Below, one piece after another: positions 39,817 to 49,173 of a stretch of 56,062 nt of DNA. The position numbers were made by a program, and so were the translations under genes. Under the pieces are notes generated by a model that was not told the DNA's origin, did no database searches, and was given only the letters and a program-made list of their open reading frames with translations. The stretch spans positions 1-56,062 of the forward strand of contig NZ_ATVS01000025.1 of NCBI RefSeq assembly GCF_000420845.1, written 5' to 3'. Numbering within the stretch: the first letter of the stretch is position 1; each line of letters starts with the position of its first letter. The stretch is from Butyrivibrio sp. AE3009 (GTDB lineage Bacteria; Bacillota; Clostridia; Lachnospirales; Lachnospiraceae).

Positions 39817-40315
39817 AGATCTTGTCCACCCTGCTTTTTAGATTTTTATTGACCATATCCACTATGCGGACATATTTTTTCGTATCTTCATCGTAGCTCT
39901 CTCCTTCAAGGGGAAAAGAGTTGGCTACAATAACCATATTCTCAGCTTGCTGCGCAAGGCTCATCACCGACTCCGTGATGTAGTCCGCAATCTCCTCGCA
40001 GCTCTTAGGAAGGTTCTGCTCCTCATGCATCTCATTTCCGACGAGATTAGACATGCACTCCAGAAGGCAGGTTGCCTTTGGGAGATTACCAAGTTCATCT
40101 ATGAGTTCATGGACCTTAATAGTCTTCTCTATTGTCTCAAAGCCCTTCCCTTCTCTCATTTTGCGATGTTTTTTCACACGCTCTTTTCCCGATTCCCCGA
40201 AGGGGATCATGGTTGCGATATAGTATTTAGGTTCATTCCCGGCAATCTCAGCCACAAGATCTTCAGCTCTACGGGATTTGCCGCTGTCGGGAGTTCCCAG
40301 TACCAGATATATCAT
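39803..40315 (-). CDS. cobU: Adenosylcobinamide kinase/guanylyltransferase CobU
   Basis: A 170-residue bifunctional enzyme that phosphorylates adenosylcobinamide and then transfers GMP. Walker A is GTPDSGKSRRAE near residue 7; YYIATMIPFGESGKERVKKH near 31 holds the guanylated His of the family (in KKHRKMR). LLECMSNLVGNEM near 84 and VANSFPLEG near 127 follow. The ATG overlaps the cobT stop by four bases. Confidence 0.92.
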   Translation of the reverse strand: MIYLVLGTPDSGKSRRAEDLVAEIAGNEPKYYIATMIPFGESGKERVKKHRKMREGKGFETIEKTIKVHELIDELGNLPKATCLLECMSNLVGNEMHEEQNLPKSCEEIADYITESVMSLAQQAENMVIVANSFPLEGESYDEDTKKYVRIVDMVNKNLKSRVDKIYELI

Positions 40316-41403
40316 GTATCAAACCTCTTATATTCATCGATGCTGTAATCAGCGAACTTGGCGCCGTTCAGATAATAATCCATAACCATGTCCAGAAGAG
40401 GAAAAAGCATAAGCGCTCCTGTGCCCTCTCCCAGAGCCATATTTCCGTTGATGTAGGGCATAAGTCCCAGTTTCTCAAGCGCAAGACTATTGCCCGCTTC
40501 ACGGCCTCTGTGGGAAGGAATAAGATAGTCCCTGACCCCCGGCACCAGAATGTCTGCCACGAGAGCCGCTGTATTGCTGATAACTCCGTCTGTAACCATC
40601 GGAATATGGCACTGAGCACCGCCTATGAAGGCTCCCGTAAGTCCCGCAATATCAAGACCTCCAAGGGTACTTAGTATCTCAAAAGCCCGCACTCTCTCAT
40701 CTGTAATTCTGTCAAAAGAATACCGGGCTATGGCCTGTCCGATAACCTGTCTCTTACGGTCAAGCCCACTGTCGGAGAGCCCTGCTCCGCGCCCTGCCAG
40801 ATTGCCCCCTGTAAACCCAAGAAGCGCTGTCAGAACCGCTGCGGAGGTTGTGGTATTACCTATCCCCATCTCGCCTGTGGCTATTATGCCATAGCCGCTG
40901 TCAGAGAGCTCTTTGACCAGGTTTCTGCCCTTTTCAATAGCGCTTAAGGCCTGTTCATAGGTCATGGCTGGTTCTTTGGTAAAATTGCAGGTCCCCCTTG
41001 AGACCTTCATGTCTCTTACTCCGGGGATTTCCTCGTCTGAATCAATTCCAATATCCACGGGAACAATATCTGTTCTGGCGTATCTTCCAAGGCTGCAGGC
41101 GCTGCTGATACCGCTACCAAGAGCCTTAGCGACGGATAAAGTAATATCCTTGCCGCTCTGGGATACTCCCTCTTCCACAATACCGTTATCAGCGCAGAAT
41201 ATTATGGCTGCTCTTTTAAAAGTCTGAGGATCCTTGTTTCTCTGAATGGCTCCGATCCTGCAGATCAGTTCCTCAAAGTCACCAAGCCCGTCTATAGGCT
41301 TGGAAATGCCGTCCCAACAGCTTTTGATATGGCTGTATATCGCGCTGTCCGGCTTATCTATTTTAATCTCATTTAATTCTTTCAGGATTGTATGGTCTAA
41401 CAT
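40312..41403 (-). CDS. cobT: Nicotinate-nucleotide-dimethylbenzimidazole phosphoribosyltransferase CobT
   Basis: A 363-residue enzyme that activates the lower ligand to alpha-ribazole phosphate. Family features: SIDGLGDFEELICRIGAIQ-like start near residue 35, FCADNGIVEEGVSQ near 70, GEMGIGNTTTSAAVLTALLG near 178 and the C-terminal LALGEGTGALMLFPLLDMVM near 325 with the catalytic Glu. It overlaps cbiA by seven bases and cobU by four. No lower-ligand synthesis gene is in the window, so the base is made elsewhere or scavenged. Confidence 0.93.
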   Translation of the reverse strand: MLDHTILKELNEIKIDKPDSAIYSHIKSCWDGISKPIDGLGDFEELICRIGAIQRNKDPQTFKRAAIIFCADNGIVEEGVSQSGKDITLSVAKALGSGISSACSLGRYARTDIVPVDIGIDSDEEIPGVRDMKVSRGTCNFTKEPAMTYEQALSAIEKGRNLVKELSDSGYGIIATGEMGIGNTTTSAAVLTALLGFTGGNLAGRGAGLSDSGLDRKRQVIGQAIARYSFDRITDERVRAFEILSTLGGLDIAGLTGAFIGGAQCHIPMVTDGVISNTAALVADILVPGVRDYLIPSHRGREAGNSLALEKLGLMPYINGNMALGEGTGALMLFPLLDMVMDYYLNGAKFADYSIDEYKRFDT

Positions 41404-42758
41404 TCCAAAAACCTCGCAATTAATTCAGGTCTTGAAGGATAATACAGATGAGCAAAGCCCGCAAACACGTTTTCCTCAGCTCTGTAGCCCATCCAGGACT
41501 TTCCTGACGGCTTTGTCAGGTAGCAAAACTCCCCGTTGTCATCTGTGTCATAATAATGAAATTCATGAGCTCTGATATCCTCAGAAGCCTTGAGATATGA
41601 GGATTCCAAGGCACATGTCACTGTGACGTACCCAAAATGTCCAAGACGGTTTGTCATATGTCCCCGACCGGAAATTGCCCCCACCATTTCATAGCTTTGA
41701 CCCTCCGGGTCAGTGAGGCTCTCCTGTAGGTACAAAAAGCCGCCGCACTCAGCCAGAATGGGCATTCCTGTCTTTGCAGCCCTGCGAATCTCCTCTTTCA
41801 TCGATACATTTTCCGACAGTTCCTTCGCATGAAGCTCAGGATAGCCCCCGCCGATAATAAGTCTTGATACCTGAGGGACCTTTTTGTCATGAATCGGGGA
41901 AAAGAAAACAAGCTCCGCCCCCATCTGCCTCAGAAGATCGAGATTGTCCTCATAATAAAAGCAAAAAGCCTCATCAAGTGCCACTCCAACCTTAATCTTC
42001 TCTGTATTCGTTTTTAAGGACTCCGGGATGTGAAATTCCACCGGCGCCGTTATCTTTTTTGCATTCTGAGCTATTTCCACAAATTTCTCGAAATTAAGGC
42101 TCTCGGAAAGGGCATCCGCCACCTTGTCTATCATTTTTAGAAGCCCCTGAACCTCTCCGGGCATCACAAGTCCCAGATGGCGGCTCTCCAGATTAACTTC
42201 GGACATCTTAGGGAGAGTAGCAATCACAGGAATACCTGTCTCTTCCTCTATTCCTTTTTTGATATCTTCAGAAACCATTGAGGAAATGTTGTTAAGGATA
42301 ACTCCTTGTATGAGCTTCTCCCTGTCATAATCACAGAATCCCTTAACAAGTGGTACCACCGATCTGCTCATACCCTTGCAGTTTACCACAAGAATAGCCG
42401 GAGTGCCTGTAATGCTTGCAATATCATATGACGAACCTTCCGTAGAATCAGCTCTTAGTCCGTCAAATAGTCCCATGACTCCTTCCAACACTCCGAAGGA
42501 GCGGCCATCAGCGCCTCTTGCCAGAGCCTCTTTTACACCAACGTTCCCCATTAAAAAGACGTCAAGGTTCCTTGAGGGAATCCCCAACACCTTCCTGTGA
42601 AACATAGGATCTATATAGTCCGGGCCGCATTTGAAGGCTCCCGGCAGGAATCCCCGCTTTTCAAGGATCCGCAGAAGTCCGCAGGTGATCAGCGTCTTGC
42701 CGCTGCCGCTTCCGGGCGCACATATCATGATTCTGGGAAAAGACTTAGTCTCTGTCAT
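41397..42758 (-). CDS. cbiA: Cobyrinate a,c-diamide synthase CbiA
   Basis: A 453-residue glutamine-dependent amidase acting on the a and c carboxylates of the corrin. The N-terminal ATP-binding domain has GSGSGKTLITCGLLR near residue 13 and KCGPDYIDPMFHRKVLG near 39. The C-terminal glutaminase domain has IIGGGYPELHA near 305 and the nucleophile Cys in PILAECGGFLYLQ near 330. It overlaps the cbiJET stop by 14 bases. Confidence 0.93.
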   Translation of the reverse strand: MTETKSFPRIMICAPGSGSGKTLITCGLLRILEKRGFLPGAFKCGPDYIDPMFHRKVLGIPSRNLDVFLMGNVGVKEALARGADGRSFGVLEGVMGLFDGLRADSTEGSSYDIASITGTPAILVVNCKGMSRSVVPLVKGFCDYDREKLIQGVILNNISSMVSEDIKKGIEEETGIPVIATLPKMSEVNLESRHLGLVMPGEVQGLLKMIDKVADALSESLNFEKFVEIAQNAKKITAPVEFHIPESLKTNTEKIKVGVALDEAFCFYYEDNLDLLRQMGAELVFFSPIHDKKVPQVSRLIIGGGYPELHAKELSENVSMKEEIRRAAKTGMPILAECGGFLYLQESLTDPEGQSYEMVGAISGRGHMTNRLGHFGYVTVTCALESSYLKASEDIRAHEFHYYDTDDNGEFCYLTKPSGKSWMGYRAEENVFAGFAHLYYPSRPELIARFLEC

Positions 42759-44829
42759 GCTTCTCCCCCTTTTGAAGAGTAATGATATATACCGGATTCA
42801 GAGCATCCGCAAGGTGATAGCTCCCGGCCTTTTTGTATCTGCAGGCAAAGACCTGAATTATGTCCGGCTCAATATTGGGGTAATCCCGCAGGCACTCCAT
42901 AATCTCCGCGAAGGTCTCGGCAGTTACCGCATTTATCACGATCCTGGCGCTTTCGTTACTTGTAAATACTGTAGCTAGTATCTTGCCCATATTTCCGCCG
43001 CTGCCGCCAATAAATACATGGGTGGGAGCGGGAAGATCAAGCGCCTCCGGAGCCTCTCCATGAATGATCTCGATATTATCGGCCCCGAATTTTTCCTTAT
43101 TCTGCTGCAAAAGAGCTACAGCCTCGTCTTTTTTTTCAATTGCATATACCTTAATATCCGGCGATAGTAAGGCTGCCTCGAGAGAAACAGAGCCCGTTCC
43201 CGCTCCGATATCGTAGAATACGGCATTACCGGTAAGAGCAAGCTTTCTCATGGAAAGTGCCCGTATCTCCTCTTTGGTCATAGGAGCTTTTCCGCGGATT
43301 ATCTCATCGTCGGATAGTCCATGCGCAACAGGCTGATGCACAGCTGTGAGATTTTTGACATAGATAAGGCATTTGCCGCTTATATCTGCTGCAAGTTCCG
43401 GCTTTTCGGAGATTTTGAGAATCTTCTCATCAGTGGTTCCCAGATCACAGCCAACTGTCACGACCATATTCTCCCCAGTATTTTGGGCCTTAGCTGCCAC
43501 AGATTCTGACATACCAATGATCTTACTGCTGCCTGCCGTTAAACTGCAGATTTCCCTTGCGTGGTCTGCATCTGAGGGAAGTATTATTACTTCTTCATTT
43601 TGAGCCACATATCCTCTTACATTGCACTGCCTTCCATGGGCACTGACAATCCGCACTTTTTCCAGAGATAGTTCTAGTCTCTCCGCCAAAAATGTCACTG
43701 AAGAGATGCCACAGATACGCTTAATCTTATAATTCCTGTCCCTGAAATATTCGGAAACCTTTTTGGCACCGCTGCATAGGCTTATATCCCCGGAAAACAA
43801 CACCAGAGGGTGCTTAAATTCACTGTTTTCCTCCAGATATTCATATATTTTTTCCCCGCTGTATTCAGGAATAATTGGAGTTTCTTTATGGAATTTTTTA
43901 ATAAAACCATTGCTCAAATTCCTGATAACAGCCTGGGCTCCAAAGATAACATCCGCTATCTCAAGTTCTTTTGTCAGCTCCCTTGTATAAAATTCCTCTC
44001 CGCCCGGACCGATTCCTGCAAGTGTAATATTTTTTTGAGGTACTATTTCAATCTCACAGTGCTCAGCCAGAAGCTGCAATACCTCCTCGAGACTGTAGCC
44101 CTCGCTATTCTCGCTCTTGTTCTCGGGATTTTTGAGCACAACGGCTTTAATGCCGCACTCCAGCGCTGCCTCAAGTTTCTCCGACAGTCCGCCTGTCCTT
44201 CCGCTTTCCTTCGTAAATATGGCAGAAGCATTGATCTCTTTAATGGTAGCCACGTTCATTTGCCTGGAAAATGGTCCCTGCATGGCGATTATCTGCTTTC
44301 CCGACAGGCCCGCCTTGACGCATTTGCCTATGCTCTCCTCGTTGGGCAGTACCCTGGCATAGAGCCTTGAAACATCATGGAAAGAATCACTTATGTCCTG
44401 AAGATCCTTACTACCTGTGAGAAGAAGGATGTTTCCGCTTATTGCAGCAAGCGCTGATACTGCTTCTTTTAGCGTGTCTGCGTAAATAATGTCATCTCTG
44501 CCCGTAAGTTCTTTGCCGGTGTCCCTCTTGAGCCTTAAATATCGCACCTTCGCACTGTCGCAGGCTCCTTTTATTTCCTCCGAAACCACAGTGGCAAAGG
44601 GATGTGTGGCATCCACAACTATGGTAAAGGAGCCGTCTTTAATGACTTTCTCTATCTCCCCGCGGTCTTTTCTGCCCACAAGAAGCTTGTCCTCGCCCTT
44701 TTCCGCCAGGATGTCTCTTCCGTATTCAGTTGCAACGCTGACCTCATGGGGAATACAATAGTCCCTCAGATAATCCGAGAGTATTCTTCCCTCTGTGGTT
44801 CCGCCAAAAACAAGCACTTTACCCTTCAC
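42745..44829 (-). CDS. Fused CbiJ (precorrin-6A reductase) - CbiE - CbiT (precorrin-6/7 methyltransferase-decarboxylase)
   Basis: A 694-residue trifunctional corrin enzyme. Residues about 1-250 match CbiJ/CobK (VLVFGGTTEGRILSDYL, VDATHPFATVVSEEI, LLLTGSKDL, AMQGPFSRQMN). From about 268 comes a CbiE methyltransferase (LAGIGPGGEEFYTRELTKEL, LFSGDISLCSG). From about 510 CbiT follows (MTKEEIRALSMRKLALTGNA, YDIGAGTGSVSLEAALLSPD, FIGGSGGNMGKIL). I choose the GTG at 44829, with AGAGGA seven bases before, which overlaps the cbiH stop by 11 bases; an ATG 11 codons earlier is possible. CbiE-CbiT fusions are common; adding CbiJ is rarer. Confidence 0.9.
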   Translation of the reverse strand: MKGKVLVFGGTTEGRILSDYLRDYCIPHEVSVATEYGRDILAEKGEDKLLVGRKDRGEIEKVIKDGSFTIVVDATHPFATVVSEEIKGACDSAKVRYLRLKRDTGKELTGRDDIIYADTLKEAVSALAAISGNILLLTGSKDLQDISDSFHDVSRLYARVLPNEESIGKCVKAGLSGKQIIAMQGPFSRQMNVATIKEINASAIFTKESGRTGGLSEKLEAALECGIKAVVLKNPENKSENSEGYSLEEVLQLLAEHCEIEIVPQKNITLAGIGPGGEEFYTRELTKELEIADVIFGAQAVIRNLSNGFIKKFHKETPIIPEYSGEKIYEYLEENSEFKHPLVLFSGDISLCSGAKKVSEYFRDRNYKIKRICGISSVTFLAERLELSLEKVRIVSAHGRQCNVRGYVAQNEEVIILPSDADHAREICSLTAGSSKIIGMSESVAAKAQNTGENMVVTVGCDLGTTDEKILKISEKPELAADISGKCLIYVKNLTAVHQPVAHGLSDDEIIRGKAPMTKEEIRALSMRKLALTGNAVFYDIGAGTGSVSLEAALLSPDIKVYAIEKKDEAVALLQQNKEKFGADNIEIIHGEAPEALDLPAPTHVFIGGSGGNMGKILATVFTSNESARIVINAVTAETFAEIMECLRDYPNIEPDIIQVFACRYKKAGSYHLADALNPVYIITLQKGEKHDRD

Positions 44830-45571
44830 TTCTGTATCCTCTTGCGGTGACCATATAATCACCGATATTCTCCGTGGATGAATTACCTATAAAAACAGTG
44901 CAGAACATATCTGCCTTGGCATTTTTGAGTTCCTGCAGGCTCATAACTTCGCAGCTTACACCTTCGCGGCCGATATTTCTTGTTATTCCGCAGACTATGC
45001 TGCCCGGAAGTGTTTCCATCAATATGTCGCAAGCATGGGCCAGATAGCCGGCTCTGCCCTTACTCTCAGGATTGTAGATGACTATGGCAAGGTCCGCTGA
45101 TGCCGCTGCCCGCAGCCTTTTTTCGATCAGCTCCATTGGTGTCAGCCTGTCGCTCATGCTTATCAGACAGAAGTCGTGAATAAGCGGCGCTCCAAGCATT
45201 GCGGCTCCTGACAGAGCTGCCGTCACTCCCGGCACAACCTCCACCGCTACCTTGGGATAGTCACCTCCCAGCTTGTAGGCAAGCCCCGCCATGCCATATA
45301 CGCCGGCATCTCCGGAGCAGATCAGAGCAACTTCGCTGCCTTCTGCTGCCTTCTCCAGTGCCATTCTGACTCTGTCCTCTTCCCTGGTCATGGCAGTACT
45401 GATAAAATCCTTGTCCGGGAAAAGAGGCTTCATTAGCTCGCAGTAAACCGTATATCCGTAGATCACGTCGCACTCCGTAAGGACCTGCGCTGCCCGAAAT
45501 GTCATATCTTCTTTATCGCCGGGGCCTATTCCCACTACCCATAATTTGTTTTTGTTTTCGTTTTTATTCAT
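44819..45571 (-). CDS. cbiH: Cobalt-factor III / precorrin-3B C17-methyltransferase CbiH
   Basis: A 250-residue SAM-dependent methyltransferase that methylates C17 with ring contraction. VVGIGPGDKEDMTFRAAQVL near residue 12 is the family start; CDVIYGYTVYCELMKPLFPD, ALICSGDAGVYGMAGLAYKL near 79 and VEVVPGVTAALSGAAMLGAP near 105 are typical. It lacks the extra C-terminal iron-sulfur domain found in some CbiH proteins. It is separated from cbiG by 77 bases and overlaps cbiJET. Confidence 0.9.
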   Translation of the reverse strand: MNKNENKNKLWVVGIGPGDKEDMTFRAAQVLTECDVIYGYTVYCELMKPLFPDKDFISTAMTREEDRVRMALEKAAEGSEVALICSGDAGVYGMAGLAYKLGGDYPKVAVEVVPGVTAALSGAAMLGAPLIHDFCLISMSDRLTPMELIEKRLRAAASADLAIVIYNPESKGRAGYLAHACDILMETLPGSIVCGITRNIGREGVSCEVMSLQELKNAKADMFCTVFIGNSSTENIGDYMVTARGYRSEG

Positions 45572-45648
45572 GTATCTTCCTTTTACCCGCTAATCGCTAT
45601 CTTTTATCTGATTTTTTCAGCCTTATATCTATCCCTGCCAGTCTCCGA

Positions 45649-46584
45649 TCAGGCTTTCATCAGCACATCCAACATTCCTATCGCCAGTGTCATTCCATCC
45701 TTCGAGGTCTTATGAAGGACCATTTTGTCATAGCCATAGGCCGCAACCGCCCTCTCACAAACATTATCAGCGCCTGTGGCCTCCATAACCAGATCAGAGT
45801 GGGCAAAATCTCCGCCCTGTTCCATCAGAAACTCTGCCGAGTATGTCATAAATGGTATTCCCAGGCGCTCAGCCAGCTCTATAAGCCCCTGCTCATCCGC
45901 CTTTTTATCAATTGAGACCAGTGCCTTGAGGGATTTTGCATCGATTCCCAATTCCCGAAGCTTGCCGGTAAGAAAATCATAGAGTTCCTCACAGCTTTTT
46001 CCCCGTCTGCAGCCCATTCCCACAACGGTGCTCTTAGGGATAAGGCACAGCCCCTCCTCTTTCCGCATCTTTGGCGAAACAGTAAACTCTACTTCCTCTC
46101 CCGCCAGCAATCTTGCGGAAAAAGCCTTGGCTTCCTTCATGTCGTTTATGACCATGTTATTGTTTTTGGCAAAAACGTCCACAGCAAACTCACCATTCAC
46201 ATCTGTCGCCGTCGTGATTACCGGTACTGCAGCTATAATAGCCGCCAGCTCCCTCGCAGCCTCAACTGCGCCGCCGATATGACCTGACAGAAGCGGTATC
46301 ACGAAGCTTCCCTTCTCATCTATCACCACAACTCCGGGGTCTGTGGTCTTATCCTTGCAAAAAGGTGCAATTGCTCTAACAGCGATTCCTGTCGCCCCGA
46401 TAAAAACAAGTATATTTCCCTGCCTGAAGTTCTCACTTGTCCATTCAGACAGGCCGCTTGCCTTCTCATAATCTGACTCTTCCGACGTTTCCCCGGAAAT
46501 GCCCTTTTTGATCCTGAGCATCAGCTCTCTTCCGGCCTCTGTAAAGCATATGAATTTATATCTTCCGCACTCGGTTTTTTCCAT
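45649..46584 (-). CDS. cbiG: Cobalt-precorrin-5A hydrolase CbiG
   Basis: A 311-residue enzyme that opens the delta-lactone of cobalt-precorrin-5A. The N-terminal part holds the conserved stretch FIGATGIAVRAIAPFCKDKT near residue 61, then DPGVVVIDEKGSFVIPLLSG near 82 and HIGGAVEAAREL. The C-terminal CbiG/CobE domain shows VVGMGCRRGKSCEELYDFL near 187. The order fits the anaerobic pathway between CbiF and CbiD/CbiJ. It lies 43 bases after the ATPase gene. Confidence 0.9.
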   Translation of the reverse strand: MEKTECGRYKFICFTEAGRELMLRIKKGISGETSEESDYEKASGLSEWTSENFRQGNILVFIGATGIAVRAIAPFCKDKTTDPGVVVIDEKGSFVIPLLSGHIGGAVEAARELAAIIAAVPVITTATDVNGEFAVDVFAKNNNMVINDMKEAKAFSARLLAGEEVEFTVSPKMRKEEGLCLIPKSTVVGMGCRRGKSCEELYDFLTGKLRELGIDAKSLKALVSIDKKADEQGLIELAERLGIPFMTYSAEFLMEQGGDFAHSDLVMEATGADNVCERAVAAYGYDKMVLHKTSKDGMTLAIGMLDVLMKA

Positions 46585-46627
46585 TTTCCCCTGCCGTATA
46601 TATTCAAAATATTTTTTTAAAAATAAT

Positions 46628-47392
46628 TTATTTGCTCGCTATTACAGATAACAGTTGTTTTCTTACTTTTCTGTACATATCGAGAGAAAGCCCATATAAA
46701 GGCTGTATAACGCCGCTGTCCACTATTTCTTTCGGTGTCATACACAGTGTAGTTCCGTCATCTTTTACCAAAAGACATCTGGCCGAAATCTCAAGTGCAA
46801 GTTCCAGCTCATGAAGTGACATTATTATGGTCACTCCCCGGGCTGAGAGCCCCTTTATTACCTCCATCAGCTCCAGTCTGTGTCTGATATCCAGATACGA
46901 TGTGGGTTCATCCATTACAAGATATTCCGGATCCTGGCAGATTGCCCTTGCTATCAGCGTTCTCTGCTTCTGTCCGTCGCTCATGGCAAGAAATGCTCTG
47001 TCACTGATGTCATCGATAGCCATAAGTTCGCAGGCTTCCTTTGCTGCCTGATGATCCTCTTTTCCAAAAAGTCCGAAACCATCGCTGTAGGGAAGTCTTC
47101 CCGACAGTACCACGTCATAGGCGCTCATATGCTCAGGCTTTACCCTGTCGGTATTGACAATGGCCATGCGCCTGGCCAGCTCCTTAAGGGGAATCTTTCC
47201 TATTTCCTGATCCTCTAAAAGCACCGCTCCGCCCATTGCCCTAAGCTCTCCGGAGATACTCCTTAGAAGCGTTGATTTTCCGCCGCCATTTGGCCCGATT
47301 AGAGAGATTATCTCTCCCTTTTCCACCTGAAGATTAACTCCGGTAAGTACCGTTTTTTTATGATAACCTGCCCTTAGATCCTTAATTCTCAT
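46628..47392 (-). CDS. ABC transporter ATPase, corrinoid/siderophore (BtuD/FecE) type
   Basis: A 254-residue ATPase: Walker A LIGPNGGGKSTLLR near residue 32, signature MSDGQKQRTLIARA near 137 (MSDGQ in place of LSGGE, common in this family), Walker B YLVMDEPTSYLD near 158 and switch His in MSLHELEL. It pairs with the permease at 47382-48410, with an 11-base overlap, and probably with the binding lipoprotein at 52485-54008 for corrinoid or cobinamide import. Confidence 0.9.
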   Translation of the reverse strand: MRIKDLRAGYHKKTVLTGVNLQVEKGEIISLIGPNGGGKSTLLRSISGELRAMGGAVLLEDQEIGKIPLKELARRMAIVNTDRVKPEHMSAYDVVLSGRLPYSDGFGLFGKEDHQAAKEACELMAIDDISDRAFLAMSDGQKQRTLIARAICQDPEYLVMDEPTSYLDIRHRLELMEVIKGLSARGVTIIMSLHELELALEISARCLLVKDDGTTLCMTPKEIVDSGVIQPLYGLSLDMYRKVRKQLLSVIASK

Positions 47393-48410
47393 GTCTCTTG
47401 TGCCTCCTGATTATCATAAATATCACTATAGGTGCACCAAAAAGGGATGTAACCGCCGAAACATTTAATTCCATAGGTGCGAACATCATCCTGGCAAGAA
47501 GATCGCTGAAAAGGCAGAAAATTGCGCCTGAAATAAAGGACGCCGGAATCAGCACCACGGGCTTGGAGGATTTAAGAGACTCCCTCATAAGGAAGGGCAC
47601 CGCGATTCCGATGAAGGAAACAGGTCCTGCGAAGGCTGTGACACAGGCTGACAAAAGGCTGGACAACAGTATTATCAGCACTCTGCAGAGCTTTACATTA
47701 ACACCGACGCTTCTGGCATAGGACTCACCAAGCCTGAAGGCATCGAGACTCCTTGACAGGAGCAGTACTCCCAGCATCCCCACTACCACTGTAACTACAC
47801 AGTATATGGCTCCTTCAATATTTGCCCCGGAGAAGCTTCCCTGGGACCAGCTGTGAAGGTTAACAATATCCGAATCATCTGCGAAGGCAATCAGGAATTC
47901 CGTGATAGCACTGCAAATGTAGCCTATCATAATTCCCGCCGCCAGAAGAGCCGCCATATTCTTGACGCTCTTGGATATTAGTATTATGAATCCCGTGGCC
48001 AGTAGCGAACCCACAAAAGCCGCAGCTATCAGCATTATCCCTGATACGCCGCCGGTAAAACTCCTTCCTGCCGCCAGAATAAGGAGAAGTGCCACCGTCA
48101 TCTTAGCTCCTGAGGAAACGCCCAGAATATAAGGTCCCGCAATGGGATTGGAAAAGAACGTCTGCAGCAGAAATCCGGACACAGCAAGTGCGCCTCCCAG
48201 CACAAATGCCATAATTGTCCTTGGAAGCCTGATATTCATTATGATATTTCTCTTCTTCTCATCCGCCGCTGCGCCTGTCAGTATTTCCCAAAAGCTCCGC
48301 AGATCAATCCTTACGTTGCCCACAAGGAGATTAAGCAGTATTGACGTGATCGCCAGGATCATCAGAATTACGAACACGCACACAATACGGCGTCTGCCGC
48401 GGTCATGCAT
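47382..48410 (-). CDS. FecCD/BtuC-type permease, probable corrinoid importer
   Basis: A 342-residue permease with about ten membrane segments. Family motifs: RLPRTIMAFVLGGALAVSGF near residue 75, then LLQTFFSNPIAGPYILGVSS near 96, and FVGPVSFIGIAVPF-type sequence (FAGPVSFIGIAVPFLMRESL near 260). The ATG at 48410 overlaps the cbiF stop and follows AAGGAAAAAATAAGG; the longer frame to 48473 would lie inside cbiF. Iron-siderophore transport is the alternative, but the operon and riboswitch favour corrinoids. Confidence 0.9.
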   Translation of the reverse strand: MHDRGRRRIVCVFVILMILAITSILLNLLVGNVRIDLRSFWEILTGAAADEKKRNIIMNIRLPRTIMAFVLGGALAVSGFLLQTFFSNPIAGPYILGVSSGAKMTVALLLILAAGRSFTGGVSGIMLIAAAFVGSLLATGFIILISKSVKNMAALLAAGIMIGYICSAITEFLIAFADDSDIVNLHSWSQGSFSGANIEGAIYCVVTVVVGMLGVLLLSRSLDAFRLGESYARSVGVNVKLCRVLIILLSSLLSACVTAFAGPVSFIGIAVPFLMRESLKSSKPVVLIPASFISGAIFCLFSDLLARMMFAPMELNVSAVTSLFGAPIVIFMIIRRHKRHEN

Positions 48411-49170
48411 CCTTATTTTTTCCTTTGCGATATTCTGTGGTAAATTCCGGAGCGTAGAGCCTCGACATCTCATAACCGCTCTGGGCTACGGCTTTTCCCA
48501 CTATGATAAGGGCTGTTTTGGTTATGCCCTCTTTGCTTGCTGCCTCCGGAAGAGTCTTAAGACTGCAGATGACCTTCTTTTCATCGGGCCAGGTGGCCTT
48601 GTAGACTATGGCGCAGGGAGTATCCTCGGTCAGTCCCGCAGCAATGAGCCTCTCAGACAGCCTCTTCGAATCTCCCGCTGACAGGAAAAAGACCATCGTG
48701 GCTTCATGGGCCGCCAGGGCCTCCACCGACTCTTTTTCCGGGACCTTGGTTCTTCCTTCCATCCTTGTTATTATGACGCTCTGGCTTATCCCCGGAAGGG
48801 TATACTCCAGATTCAGACTGGCTGCTGCCCCGCAAAAAGAGCTCACACCCGGCGTAACGTCGTAGCTTATGCCGTCCTTATCAAGAAGGTCCATCTGTTC
48901 TCTGATGGCACCATAGATACTGGGGTCTCCCGTGTGAAGTCTTACCGTCGTCAGTCCCTCTTTTTCCGCATTTTTAATTATTTCCAGCACTTCATCTATA
49001 TCCAGCTTGCTGCTGTCGTGGATGCTGCAGCCCTCTTTCGCATAGTCCAGGAGCTCCGGATTAACCAGAGATCCCGCATAGATTATCACATCCGCCTTCT
49101 CTATCAGTTCCTTGCCCCTTAGAGTTATCAGATCCTTGGCTCCGGGGCCCGCACCTACAAAATGTACCAT
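48403..49170 (-). CDS. cbiF: Cobalt-precorrin-4 C11-methyltransferase CbiF
   Basis: A 255-residue SAM-dependent methyltransferase. It starts MVHFVGAGPGAKDLITLRGK, the typical CbiF/CobM opening; DVIIYAGSLVNPELL near residue 32, VRLHTGDPSIYGAIREQMDL near 98 and YDVTPGVSSFCGAAASLNLE near 120 follow. It lies three bases after the cbiD stop and overlaps the permease gene. Confidence 0.93.
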   Translation of the reverse strand: MVHFVGAGPGAKDLITLRGKELIEKADVIIYAGSLVNPELLDYAKEGCSIHDSSKLDIDEVLEIIKNAEKEGLTTVRLHTGDPSIYGAIREQMDLLDKDGISYDVTPGVSSFCGAAASLNLEYTLPGISQSVIITRMEGRTKVPEKESVEALAAHEATMVFFLSAGDSKRLSERLIAAGLTEDTPCAIVYKATWPDEKKVICSLKTLPEAASKEGITKTALIIVGKAVAQSGYEMSRLYAPEFTTEYRKGKNKDA

Positions 49171-49173
49171 AAG

